Assembly (NCBI GenBank): GCA_034680345.1
Contig: JAXISZ010000011.1
Span: 1-64,000, forward strand
Direction of reading: 5' to 3'
Length of the DNA: 64,000 nucleotides
Origin: SXZD01 sp034680345
GTDB taxonomy: Bacteria > Pseudomonadota > Gammaproteobacteria > Burkholderiales > Burkholderiaceae_B
Below, piece after piece: positions 44,806 through 52,902 of the stretch (positions are counted from its first letter, which is position 1; every line of letters begins with the position of its first letter). The notes below the pieces were generated by a model. It searched no databases. It saw only the letters and a list, made by a program, of their open reading frames with translations, and was not told the origin of the DNA. The position numbers and the translations under genes are program-made.

Positions 44806-45510
44806 TTATTTTTTGTATTGACTGCGCACTATCCAGTTGCCAATAAGTGTTGCACACCCTTGAGCATCGCTTTGGTGTAAACAATGTAGGTGTCCATTGG
44901 GTCTTTTTTCAAGGCTAACAAGGGGTTGGTCAGAAAAACAAGCTTTGGTTAAACCCCAATTAACAATCGGGTCGTCTTCGCTGGCAATTGCTAAAATGGG
45001 CGTGTTTTTTGGCAGTTGTATTTGCAAGTCTATGAGTGTTTTAATGTCATTTTTTAATTTGGCGAGTTCTTCGTTTGCCATGTGCTGGCATGGGGTGTGT
45101 GGGCTGTTTTTAAATCCGGCGTGGTGTCGAAAGTCATAAACAACTTGTTTGGGGTCTGTACAAAGTTTTTGCTGCATGCGTTCTAAAATACGTAGTGGCG
45201 TGCCAAATGTATTGTGATTGGTTGGTGTTGAGCAAAATTGTGTGAACCCCTGCAAACTGATTACACCGCTGAAATTAATTTGTGTTTCTAGCAATTGTGC
45301 AAAGCCCAGAGAGTGGCCTAATCCAAAAATAGGTAATCCGGCTTGTTGGTATTGCGTTATATGCTGTTCAGGAGGTGTTTGTTGATGCCATACAATTGGC
45401 AAAATGCGGGGCAATACTTTTTTTATTTTTTCTAAAAGTTGATCAAAATCATATGGTTGGCTACACCATCCGGCACGGCACAGCAACACGATGTTGGGGT
45501 TTTGGGGCAT
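44806..45510 (-). CDS. Alpha/beta hydrolase, candidate pimeloyl-ACP methyl ester esterase
   Basis: A 234-residue alpha/beta hydrolase between bioF and bioC. The nucleophile elbow is GHSLG near residue 65, and a plausible acid and base are Asp in ASEDDPIVNWG and His in RPNGHLHCLHQ. Its position is that of the esterase that removes the BioC methyl group from pimeloyl-ACP. The sequence lacks the GWSLGG elbow of classical BioH and the WSMGVW elbow of BioG as I remember them. It may be a further non-orthologous replacement. Context makes the biotin role likely; the specific family is unknown to me. Confidence 0.72.
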   Translation of the reverse strand: MPQNPNIVLLCRAGWCSQPYDFDQLLEKIKKVLPRILPIVWHQQTPPEQHITQYQQAGLPIFGLGHSLGFAQLLETQINFSGVISLQGFTQFCSTPTNHNTFGTPLRILERMQQKLCTDPKQVVYDFRHHAGFKNSPHTPCQHMANEELAKLKNDIKTLIDLQIQLPKNTPILAIASEDDPIVNWGLTKACFSDQPLVSLEKRPNGHLHCLHQSDAQGCATLIGNWIVRSQYKK

Positions 45511-45522
45511 TATGGTAATCGG

Positions 45523-46719
45523 TTAGTTGCCAGGGGGTAACGGCATGTTTTTTTGTTCTACCCACTGTTTGATGCCTGTCAAAAGCGCTTGAAATTGTGT
45601 TTCGGTGTGGTGGGCACAAATGGCAATACGAACCCGTGCTGTATAGGGCGGAACGGTCGGTGGGCGAATGGCAGACGTCAGTAACCCATTGGCAAGCAAA
45701 GCGTTTTTTAAATCAAGCGCGATGCTTTCGTGTTTCAGCAGTATTGTAACAATGACAGTGCCTTCTCCAGTGGTGTGTAGTCCTAAATCACGGCAGTGTT
45801 GTTTTAGCCGAGATGTCATTTCAAGTATTTGTTTTCTTTGATTTTTTAATGTTGGTAACAATTCAAACGCTGTGAGGATGCTAGCCGATACCGCAGGCGG
45901 TAGCGCGGTAGAGTAAATAAACCCGCTGCACTGATTAATTAAAAATTTTTTTATAGCTTGGCTACACGCGATGTAAGCGCCACTACAGCCTATGGCTTTG
46001 CTGAATGTGCCCATTGCAATTGTGTTGAGTTTTGAGGTTGTTTCTGAATTTTTTTCAACTGCACTTAAACCATACCCATGAGGTCCTAAAATGCCAGTGG
46101 CATGGGCTTCATCTAAATAAAGAAAAGCGTTGTATTGCGTGGCTAAGTCTTGAAGTTGGGCGATGGGTGCAATGTCTCCGTCCATACCATAGACTGTTTC
46201 TGCCAAGATAAACAGGGCAAAGTTTTTTTGTGCATAGTGCTTTAACAGTTGTTCTAGGTGGCTCATGTCATTGTGTTTAAAGCGCACCTGTTCAACTTTG
46301 GCATAGCAGCAGGCGTGATGAAGACTGGCATGATTTAACCGATCTGCCAATACAATAGCAGGGCGTTTTAACACCCGTTTATCGGTTAAAGCTGCTAGAA
46401 CGGTGGCATTGGCTTGATAGCCTGAATTAAAAATTAACGCGGCTTCAGTGCCTTTGGCTTGAGCAATTGTGGTTTCTAATTTTTCATGAATGGGTAAATT
46501 TCCTGATAATAATCGTGACCCTGTGCTGCCTGTACCCCATTGTTCTATGGCTTGGGTAGCGGCCGTTTTTAACGCAGGGTGTTGGCTTAAGCCAAGGTAG
46601 TCATTGCTGGAAAAGTTGGCTACAACCTCTGTAGGTTGATGTTGCGGTAACTGGCGAAACTGTTGCTTTTTTATCAGAGTTTCGCAGTGTTGCCAGTAAA
46701 GGTGTTCAAACTTCATCAA
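45523..46719 (-). CDS. bioF: 8-amino-7-oxononanoate synthase
   Basis: BioF condenses pimeloyl-ACP with alanine in a PLP-dependent reaction, the first ring-forming committed step of biotin synthesis. The 398 residues show NFSSNDYLGLSQHPALKTAA near 34, GTGSTGSRLLSGNLPIHEKL and LYLDEAHATGILGPHGYG. The PLP lysine lies in MGTFSKAIGCSGAYIACSQA near 236. It overlaps rng by 4 bp and precedes the hydrolase and bioC by short gaps. bioA, bioD and bioB are not in the window. Confidence 0.95.
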   Translation of the reverse strand: MMKFEHLYWQHCETLIKKQQFRQLPQHQPTEVVANFSSNDYLGLSQHPALKTAATQAIEQWGTGSTGSRLLSGNLPIHEKLETTIAQAKGTEAALIFNSGYQANATVLAALTDKRVLKRPAIVLADRLNHASLHHACCYAKVEQVRFKHNDMSHLEQLLKHYAQKNFALFILAETVYGMDGDIAPIAQLQDLATQYNAFLYLDEAHATGILGPHGYGLSAVEKNSETTSKLNTIAMGTFSKAIGCSGAYIACSQAIKKFLINQCSGFIYSTALPPAVSASILTAFELLPTLKNQRKQILEMTSRLKQHCRDLGLHTTGEGTVIVTILLKHESIALDLKNALLANGLLTSAIRPPTVPPYTARVRIAICAHHTETQFQALLTGIKQWVEQKNMPLPPGN

Positions 46720-48188
46720 GTTAAAATAATATCGTAATTTTCTTGGTTAAATAGGTTGTCTACTTGGAGCGTGATGGGTTTACCCACAAATTCTTCAAGC
46801 ATACCAAGGTATTGTGCTTCTTCTTCTAAAAACAGATCAATCACACTGGAAGTGGCCACTATGCGAAATTCTTGTGGATTGAATTGGCGGCTTTCGCGAA
46901 TAATTTCACGCATTATTTCATAACACACGGTGCGAGGTGTTTTAACGCTGCCTTTGCCTTTGCAGGCAGGGCAAGGTTCGCACAGTATATGGGCCAAGCT
47001 TTCGCGGGTGCGTTTGCGCGTCATTTCCACCAATCCAAGGTTTGAAAATCCGTTGATGGTAGTTCGTGTTTTGTCGCGGGCTAAACTTTTTTTCAGCTCA
47101 CTTAAAACGGATTCGCGGTGACCTTGATTATCCATATCAATGAAATCAATAACAATGATGCCACCCAAATTACGTAGTCGCAGTTGTCTGGCGATGGCTT
47201 GAGCCGCTTCTAAATTGGTTTTGAAAATGGTGTCATCAAAATTGCGATTGCCAGTAAAGCCGCCAGTGTTAACATCAATTGTGGTTAGTGCTTCGGTTTG
47301 ATCAATAATTAAATAACCACCAGATTTTAAATCAACTCGACGCCCCAGTGCTTTTTGCAATTCATCTTCAATGTTGAACATTTCAAATAAAGGGCGTTCG
47401 CCATTGTAGAGTTGCAGTTTGTCACACACTTGTGGCGCGTAGATTTGCGAAAAATTGCTTAATACGTCTAGGGTTTCGCGGGAATCGATAACAATAGATT
47501 CAGTTTCTTCACTGCTTAAGTCGCGAATAACCCGCTGAGCTAGGCTAAGATCTTGATACAGTAGTGTTGGCGAAGCTTTATGCTTGGCTTGATTCAAAAT
47601 TTCTTGCCAACGCAAGCGTAGGTATTGAATGTCTGCATTGAGTTCGGTTTCTATGGCCTCTTCAGCATGAGTGCGAATAATGAACCCTCCTTTTTCTTCT
47701 GGGGGCAAAAGGCTCTGTAATTTACTGCGCAATTGTTCTCTTTCTGTTTCATTTTCAATCCGTTGTGAAACACCAATATGTGAGTCTTGAGGCAAATGTA
47801 CTAACATACGACCAGCAATGCTAATTTGCGTGGAAAGGCGAGCGCCTTTGGTGCCTAGCGGGTCTTTGATGACCTGCACAATTAGCGATTGCCCTTCAAA
47901 TACCATTTTTTCAATGGGCGCAGGCGTAGAATTATTTTTATGATTATGATGATGCGCTCGGTGTTCCCATAGGTCGGCTACATGTAAAAAGGCGGCGCGT
48001 TCGAGTCCGATATCAATAAAGGCCGATTGCATGCCCGGTAATACGCGGACCACTTTCCCTAGGTACATATTACCTAAAATGCCGCGCGTGCTGGTTCTTT
48101 CGATATGCAGCTCTTGTACGGTGCCGTACTGAATAATTGCCACTCTGGTTTCTTGTGGCGTGAGGTTAATTAAAATTTGTTCGTTCAT
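46716..48188 (-). CDS. rng: Ribonuclease G
   Basis: RNase G is the shorter paralogue of RNase E that matures the 5' end of 16S rRNA and cleaves some mRNAs. The 490 residues start MNEQILINLTPQETRVAIIQ with an S1-like domain (RGILGNMYLGKVVRVLPGMQ). The catalytic domain has TIDVNTGGFTG and IVIDFIDMDNQGHR with the metal-binding aspartates, and the zinc-link CxxC is in CEPCPACKGKGSV. An unusual His/Asn-rich insertion (HRAHHHNHKNNST) sits in the S1 domain near residue 76. It overlaps maf and bioF by 4 bp each. Confidence 0.95.
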   Translation of the reverse strand: MNEQILINLTPQETRVAIIQYGTVQELHIERTSTRGILGNMYLGKVVRVLPGMQSAFIDIGLERAAFLHVADLWEHRAHHHNHKNNSTPAPIEKMVFEGQSLIVQVIKDPLGTKGARLSTQISIAGRMLVHLPQDSHIGVSQRIENETEREQLRSKLQSLLPPEEKGGFIIRTHAEEAIETELNADIQYLRLRWQEILNQAKHKASPTLLYQDLSLAQRVIRDLSSEETESIVIDSRETLDVLSNFSQIYAPQVCDKLQLYNGERPLFEMFNIEDELQKALGRRVDLKSGGYLIIDQTEALTTIDVNTGGFTGNRNFDDTIFKTNLEAAQAIARQLRLRNLGGIIVIDFIDMDNQGHRESVLSELKKSLARDKTRTTINGFSNLGLVEMTRKRTRESLAHILCEPCPACKGKGSVKTPRTVCYEIMREIIRESRQFNPQEFRIVATSSVIDLFLEEEAQYLGMLEEFVGKPITLQVDNLFNQENYDIILT

Positions 48189-48808
48189 ACAGTTGATAAA
48201 CTCACTTGATTTAAAAGCTGTTTGGTTTCATACAAAGGCAGTCCAATGATGCCAGTGTAGCTGCCTGCAATTCGTGTAATAAATTGGGCAGCTAGTCCTT
48301 GAATACCGTAGGCACCGGCTTTGTCCATGGGTTCGCCGCTAGCTATGTAGTTTTTAATGTCTTGAGTTTGTAAATTAGCAAAAGTAACTAGTGAGCGCGT
48401 TGTGGTTTGTAAAATTTTTTTTTGGCCGAGTTGTAGCACCACACTGGTGTACACTGTATGGCTGCGACCAGATAATTGTTGCAAAATATGAAAAGCGTGC
48501 TCTGTGTTTTGTGGTTTTCCTAATATTTGACCTTGTAAGGCCACGATGGTGTCTGCACACAGAATGGGTGCTGCTGCCCATTGTTTTTTTTCTAATCGTT
48601 GCCACGCGGCTGCGGCTTTGGCTTTGCTCACACGTCTTACGTAATGAATAGGCAGTTCATTGGGGCGAATAGTTTCTAACGCTTCAGTGTTTTCTTCTGC
48701 TTCAGCCAGCAGCAGTTGTGGTTCAAGCCCCAGTTGTTTGAGCAATGCAAGGCGTCGTGGTGACTGCGAAGCCAAGTACAGTGTTATTGGTTTAGTCGCG
48801 GTTGCCAC
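48185..48808 (-). CDS. Maf-family nucleoside-triphosphate pyrophosphatase
   Basis: Maf proteins hydrolyse non-canonical or modified nucleotides and have been linked to septum control. The 207 residues begin ITLYLASQSPRRLALLKQLG, the Maf signature (SxSPRR), then ILCADTIVALQGQILGKPQN with the catalytic Asp and SGRSHTVYTSVVL. DKAGAYGIQGLAAQFI and SYTGIIGLPLYE follow. The arrangement maf-rng is widely conserved. It overlaps the adenosyltransferase gene by 25 bp and rng by 4 bp. Confidence 0.93.
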   Translation of the reverse strand: MATATKPITLYLASQSPRRLALLKQLGLEPQLLLAEAEENTEALETIRPNELPIHYVRRVSKAKAAAAWQRLEKKQWAAAPILCADTIVALQGQILGKPQNTEHAFHILQQLSGRSHTVYTSVVLQLGQKKILQTTTRSLVTFANLQTQDIKNYIASGEPMDKAGAYGIQGLAAQFITRIAGSYTGIIGLPLYETKQLLNQVSLSTV

Positions 48809-49335
48809 AGCACATCTTTCTGTTGATGGTGAAGGTTCAGGGTTCGACCCAGTATAAATAAAAGGTCAGACAGGCGATTGAGGTATTTTTGTATGATGTC
48901 TGGCACTTCTTCACTTTGGCTTAATAGAACAACCCAGCGTTCTGCTCTCCTGCAAACGGTACGCGCAATATGGCATTGTGCGCTAGACCGGTGTCCCCCA
49001 GGCAAAATAAACTCTTGTAAGCGGGGGAGGTGGCTGTTGTAATTGGTAATGGCTTGATCAAGGCGTTCTAATTGAACCTCACTTAAATTGTTAAATCCTG
49101 GGATGCATAAGGCCCCACCTAGATCAAATAGGTCGTTTTGAATCTTTTCTAATTCTTTATGTATACCGTTTGGTATTGATTCGCACAGGAGTAAGCCTAG
49201 GTGTGAGTTAAGTTCATCAACGTCTCCCATGGCTTGAATGCGCGGATGATGTTTTGCTATACGACTGCCGTCCCCCAGTCCTGTGCTGCCATCATCGCCA
49301 GTACGCGTGGTAATTTTGCTTAAACGATTGCCCAT
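48784..49335 (-). CDS. Cob(I)alamin adenosyltransferase, PduO type
   Basis: This enzyme moves the adenosyl group of ATP to cob(I)alamin, giving coenzyme B12. The 183 residues carry the PduO N-terminal ATP motif ITTRTGDDGSTGLGDGSRIA, then MGDVDELNSHLGLLLCE and the central RTVCRRAERWV, all diagnostic. It heads the run that continues with maf, rng and the bio genes. Its presence suggests use of cobalamin; the one SUMT here could serve siroheme alone, so de novo B12 synthesis is not implied. Confidence 0.93.
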   Translation of the reverse strand: MGNRLSKITTRTGDDGSTGLGDGSRIAKHHPRIQAMGDVDELNSHLGLLLCESIPNGIHKELEKIQNDLFDLGGALCIPGFNNLSEVQLERLDQAITNYNSHLPRLQEFILPGGHRSSAQCHIARTVCRRAERWVVLLSQSEEVPDIIQKYLNRLSDLLFILGRTLNLHHQQKDVLWQPRLNQ

Positions 49336-49422
49336 ACCAAAGATTGTCCCGTTTGAATGAAGTGTTAATTTTATGGTTTTAGCCGACGCATTTTTTCAAT
49401 GCGGTCTCTACTGTATATTAAA

Positions 49423-50520
49423 CTAAGTTTGTTTGTGCGCTTTGTTTTCCTGAAATTTGTTTGTATTGTAGATGGGCAAGTGTTGTGTGATAGGCCTAAG
49501 ATAATTGGTGATCTCATGGCAAGCGGTTTCTATGTTTGGATATTGGGTTAATTTAAGGATTTCTTTTGTCATAATTGTGATTTGCCAGGCTTGGATTTCA
49601 TGCGGTAGCAGATTGTTGGGATGAATATGTTCAGGGATGTCGATACCCCAGGTTTTTAGGGCTAGAAGGTCGTATTCGTTTTCTTGAAACATCTTAAATA
49701 TGCCTAGCCATTTGGCGTAGTCACCTAGCGAAAATTGTGTGGCTATTTCTTGTTCATTTTGACAGAAATGATGTTGAAGTGCGTGCTGTAATTCGTGCAT
49801 TAAACATGAAATTGCTAAAACCTCAGTGGCCAGTGGGCTTAGGTGTTTATATTGCCCTGACAGCAATTCTTCATTAAGATGAATACAATTTTGTTCACCG
49901 TAACCTGTATTGTGAATGGAAAAAAATCCGAGATGGTAATCTTGTTGTGAGTTTGTAATGCGGTATAACTTAGGCGGGTTAATGTGAAAGCCTGCATTGC
50001 AAGCCGTTTGGCAAGCTTTAAAAGTAATTTCATTAAATTGTTCTAGCGGGTTTGTGCCATTTTTTTTAGGTTCGAATGAATAATCTTCAAAAATTTTTTT
50101 TAACCAAATTTCGCTTTCAATTAAGTAATTTTTTGGCACTGGACGGTATGAGCTGAACCGATACGCTAAGCTGCGTATGTCGGATTCAAGTGTCTGATGT
50201 GTGTCATCATGAATGCTTTCAAAAAGCCATTGCACCAAATCAGGGCGTATGCGCTGCCTGAATAAATAGTGCTGATTTAAATGCAGTGTTGGGTTGTAAT
50301 TTGAACATTTAAAAGGCAGCATCTTAAGTTTTTGAACAAAAAAATGTGCTGCTGCCTCGCTTGGTGGTTCTAGTTCATCCAAACCAATATGGCGAAAAAT
50401 TTTTGATGTTTCTAAACTTGGGTGTGTACCGCTTTTGGTATGTGTTTTTGTTGAGATAGGTTGCGCACGGTAATTGCGCGCAAGGTCAATCGTATGATGA
50501 AGGGTTTTGCGAAATTTCAT
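49423..50520 (-). CDS. Orphan putative zinc metalloprotease, effector-like
   Basis: A 365-residue AT-rich protein that I cannot place in a named family. The centre carries a clear gluzincin-style motif, CLMHELQHALQHHF (HExxH near residue 241). Downstream, LLPHEIQAWQ near 308 offers a glutamate in the position often used as third zinc ligand. There is no signal peptide or membrane segment; the first 45 residues are basic and Ser/Thr-rich (STKTHTKSGTHPSLETSK). It is a single gene between the O-GlcNAc-transferase-like gene and the adenosyltransferase. A secreted cytotoxic or host-modifying protease is a reasonable hypothesis; an intracellular peptidase is the alternative. Confidence 0.7.
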   Translation of the reverse strand: MKFRKTLHHTIDLARNYRAQPISTKTHTKSGTHPSLETSKIFRHIGLDELEPPSEAAAHFFVQKLKMLPFKCSNYNPTLHLNQHYLFRQRIRPDLVQWLFESIHDDTHQTLESDIRSLAYRFSSYRPVPKNYLIESEIWLKKIFEDYSFEPKKNGTNPLEQFNEITFKACQTACNAGFHINPPKLYRITNSQQDYHLGFFSIHNTGYGEQNCIHLNEELLSGQYKHLSPLATEVLAISCLMHELQHALQHHFCQNEQEIATQFSLGDYAKWLGIFKMFQENEYDLLALKTWGIDIPEHIHPNNLLPHEIQAWQITIMTKEILKLTQYPNIETACHEITNYLRPITQHLPIYNTNKFQENKAHKQT

Positions 50521-50838
50521 CTTAAAGGTGTGGTGCTATGTAATTAATTATGATGATTAATGTTGAGTGATTTTTAATAATTTTGGCAAAAATTATTTGA
50601 AAAATTGATTTTAAATAGGTTAATTTCCCGTTTTGTGGTAATTAATTATTGATAAACACACTTATTTATTAATTCTAAGTAATCGGCTCATTTTTTATTG
50701 GAAAAGAGGCAGGCTTTTAAAAATTGAAAGCGGCGTTTGTTCGGGTTAATTTTGACAATCCCCGCTGTTTAGGGCGGGTAAGGGTTTTGCAGACGGCGCA
50801 GTTTTTTTGGTTTTGCTTGGGTTCTTGAGTTGCTTTTT
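50521..50838. other. AT-rich gap between two minus-strand genes
   Basis: These 318 bp hold the promoter side of the orphan zinc-protease gene and the 3' flank of the TPR/OGT gene. A short stem (CCCGC with GCGGG, around 50760-50780) may be a weak terminator for the latter. No reading frame or RNA gene can be supported. The motif AGGTTAATT at 50617-50625 also occurs before the 707-residue orphan gene. Confidence 0.45.
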
Positions 50839-52800
50839 TTAATTGATAATTAACGTTTTTTTAGGTTGTTTTTCAACCCACACTTGATACATTTGACGGT
50901 AAGCGCTTTCTAAGTTTTTGGCAAATAAACCGCTGTCAAACAGAGGACTGGCGTTGTGTTGAGATTTTAATTTTTCGCGCATGGCTTTTAGTTTTTTTGG
51001 TTTTTCTGCCAATTCTTGCAGTAAAGCTTCATAGTCGGCTAAATTATGTGTAATTAATTCTGGCATGCTTATAGCGTTTAGAAGGCTGCTGCTGACCCGT
51101 GCAGCAAAGCTTTTGCCTTGTAGGGCTATATGTGGAATGCCAGCCCAAAGGGCATCGCTAGCTGTTGTGTGGGCGTTGTAGGGAATGGTGTCTAAGCTGA
51201 TATCTGCCAATGCAAGGCGTGAAATGTGTTGCTGTAAGGGCAAGACAGGAGCAAAAATAATCCGTTCAGATTTAACATGAGCGGTTTCTGCAAGTTTTTT
51301 CAGATTGCTTTCTGTTTCGCTTAAACTTGACAATAACCACAACACTGCTTTGGGTGTTGTCTTGAGGACATTCATCCAGACGTCAAAGATAGGTGCTGTA
51401 ATTTTGAAAGGGTTGTTAAAGCAGCACAAAACCAAAGCATCGTTTGGTAGCCCATGTTCTGTGCGTGTGGTGGGCTGTGGTTTTGGTCTTTTGGCGTCGT
51501 TGACTTGATAGCTGTGTGGCATTAAAACCAAGGTTTCTTGGGTGTGTGCTTGTTGTTCCTCTGACATTAAAGTGTTGTCAGCAATGATGTAGTTGTAAGC
51601 ATTAGAAGCCATGGTGCCTGGGTAGCCTAAGTAGTTAACTTGAACGGGCGCAGCGCGATGCGTAAAAATACCAGGGCGGCTGTCGCGCGTGAGTCCTTTT
51701 AAGTCTATGGCAATATCAATGTCGTTTTCTCTGCACCAACGGGCCACCTGCAAGTCTGACATGTTGTTGATATCAATAAAGTGGTCGGCCGCTTTTTCTA
51801 AACGCTTGCGCATTTCGTCTTTACGAGGTTGGCCAGAGCTTAGGCAGTATACTTCAACGGCTTTTTTATCATGTTGCTCAAGCAGGCCAGCTATTAAGTA
51901 GGCGGTGGCGTGTTCGTAAAAGTCGCAGGAAATATAGGCTACTTTTAAAGCTTGGTTAACGCTACGTGCTGGCCGTTGGCGTTTTTCTTTCTCTAGGCGT
52001 TCCCAAATTTCAGCAGGCATATTGGGGTAAAGTTTATTCATCCAAACCCGTGCGGCTTGTTTGTGTAGTTTAGGGTCATCGTACATTACCAGGGACGAAA
52101 AAGGTTCTAGACCTGGCTTGTTGTTTAAGCAGCGTTGTTTAAGAACATCTAGTCCTGTACTAAAAGGCGGTATGTATTCATGATCAAGCGGTGAAAATTG
52201 TTGCGGGCTCCAGTCACACATTTGGTTGCTTAAAAATTGAATCATGCAGGGCACAAAAGGTTCGTTTGGAGACAATTCGTTGACAGATCGGAAAGTGTTG
52301 CGTGCTATTTCGAATTTGCCAGCCATCAACAAACTGTTGCCCAATTCTTTGAGTGCACCAATGTGATTTGGGTCGAGTCTTATAACTTCGGTGGCATCGC
52401 GTCCTGCATTGGCATGGTCGCCCAGTGCGCGGTGGCAAATGCCCCGTAAGTAAATGGCTTCGGTGTTTTTTGGCTCGCGTTTGACCACTTCAGCAAAGCA
52501 TTTTAAGGCGCGTTGGTGGTCTGTTAAATTCAATAAAATTTGTCCTAAATTGAACCAGGCCACTAGGTTATTCGGGTCTAAACGCAAAACAGCAGAAAAA
52601 TGGTCTATGGCTTCTTTGGGTTTGCGCTCAGTGGTTGCTAATATACCCTTGAGCAAATGGGCGTCTTGTTCATCTAGTCTGCTAGAGACTGGAGCAGCCA
52701 ACAGGTTTTGCAGTTCTGGCACATTACCTTGTGCTAAGGCCACTAGACCAGCCTGCAGTAAACGACGCTGTTGCGGAATATTGGCAATTATATTTTGCAT
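50839..52800 (-). CDS. TPR protein with O-GlcNAc-transferase-like (GT41) domain
   Basis: A 653-residue cytosolic protein with two parts. Residues 1-190 are tetratricopeptide repeats (for example KEAIDHFSAVLRLDPNNLVA, then WFNLGQILLNLTDHQRALKC). Residues 280-640 form a GT41 catalytic domain related to eukaryotic OGT and plant SPINDLY (KVAYISCDFYEHATAYLIAG, HRAAPVQVNYLGYPGTMAS, SLDTIPYNAHTTASDALWAG, then GIPHIALQGKSFAARVSSSL). Bacterial members glycosylate proteins, including adhesins and flagellins, or act on unknown targets. No flagellin or adhesin gene is adjacent. The donor sugar cannot be told from sequence. The start ATG at 52800 fits the first TPR. Confidence 0.88.
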   Translation of the reverse strand: MQNIIANIPQQRRLLQAGLVALAQGNVPELQNLLAAPVSSRLDEQDAHLLKGILATTERKPKEAIDHFSAVLRLDPNNLVAWFNLGQILLNLTDHQRALKCFAEVVKREPKNTEAIYLRGICHRALGDHANAGRDATEVIRLDPNHIGALKELGNSLLMAGKFEIARNTFRSVNELSPNEPFVPCMIQFLSNQMCDWSPQQFSPLDHEYIPPFSTGLDVLKQRCLNNKPGLEPFSSLVMYDDPKLHKQAARVWMNKLYPNMPAEIWERLEKEKRQRPARSVNQALKVAYISCDFYEHATAYLIAGLLEQHDKKAVEVYCLSSGQPRKDEMRKRLEKAADHFIDINNMSDLQVARWCRENDIDIAIDLKGLTRDSRPGIFTHRAAPVQVNYLGYPGTMASNAYNYIIADNTLMSEEQQAHTQETLVLMPHSYQVNDAKRPKPQPTTRTEHGLPNDALVLCCFNNPFKITAPIFDVWMNVLKTTPKAVLWLLSSLSETESNLKKLAETAHVKSERIIFAPVLPLQQHISRLALADISLDTIPYNAHTTASDALWAGIPHIALQGKSFAARVSSSLLNAISMPELITHNLADYEALLQELAEKPKKLKAMREKLKSQHNASPLFDSGLFAKNLESAYRQMYQVWVEKQPKKTLIIN

Positions 52801-52902
52801 GGAATCCCCTTGGCTTTTGGTTATTTGTACCCAAAGAATATAAAGTGCTAAATTTCATGCCATCACCTAAATAGGTGGGGTTTAATGGTGCATTTGCTGG
52901 TG

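Noticed and set aside
49392..49409. CGCATT/AATGCG hairpin after the orphan zinc-protease gene as a terminator
   Set aside because: The stem is only 6 bp and no T-tract follows in the direction of transcription.
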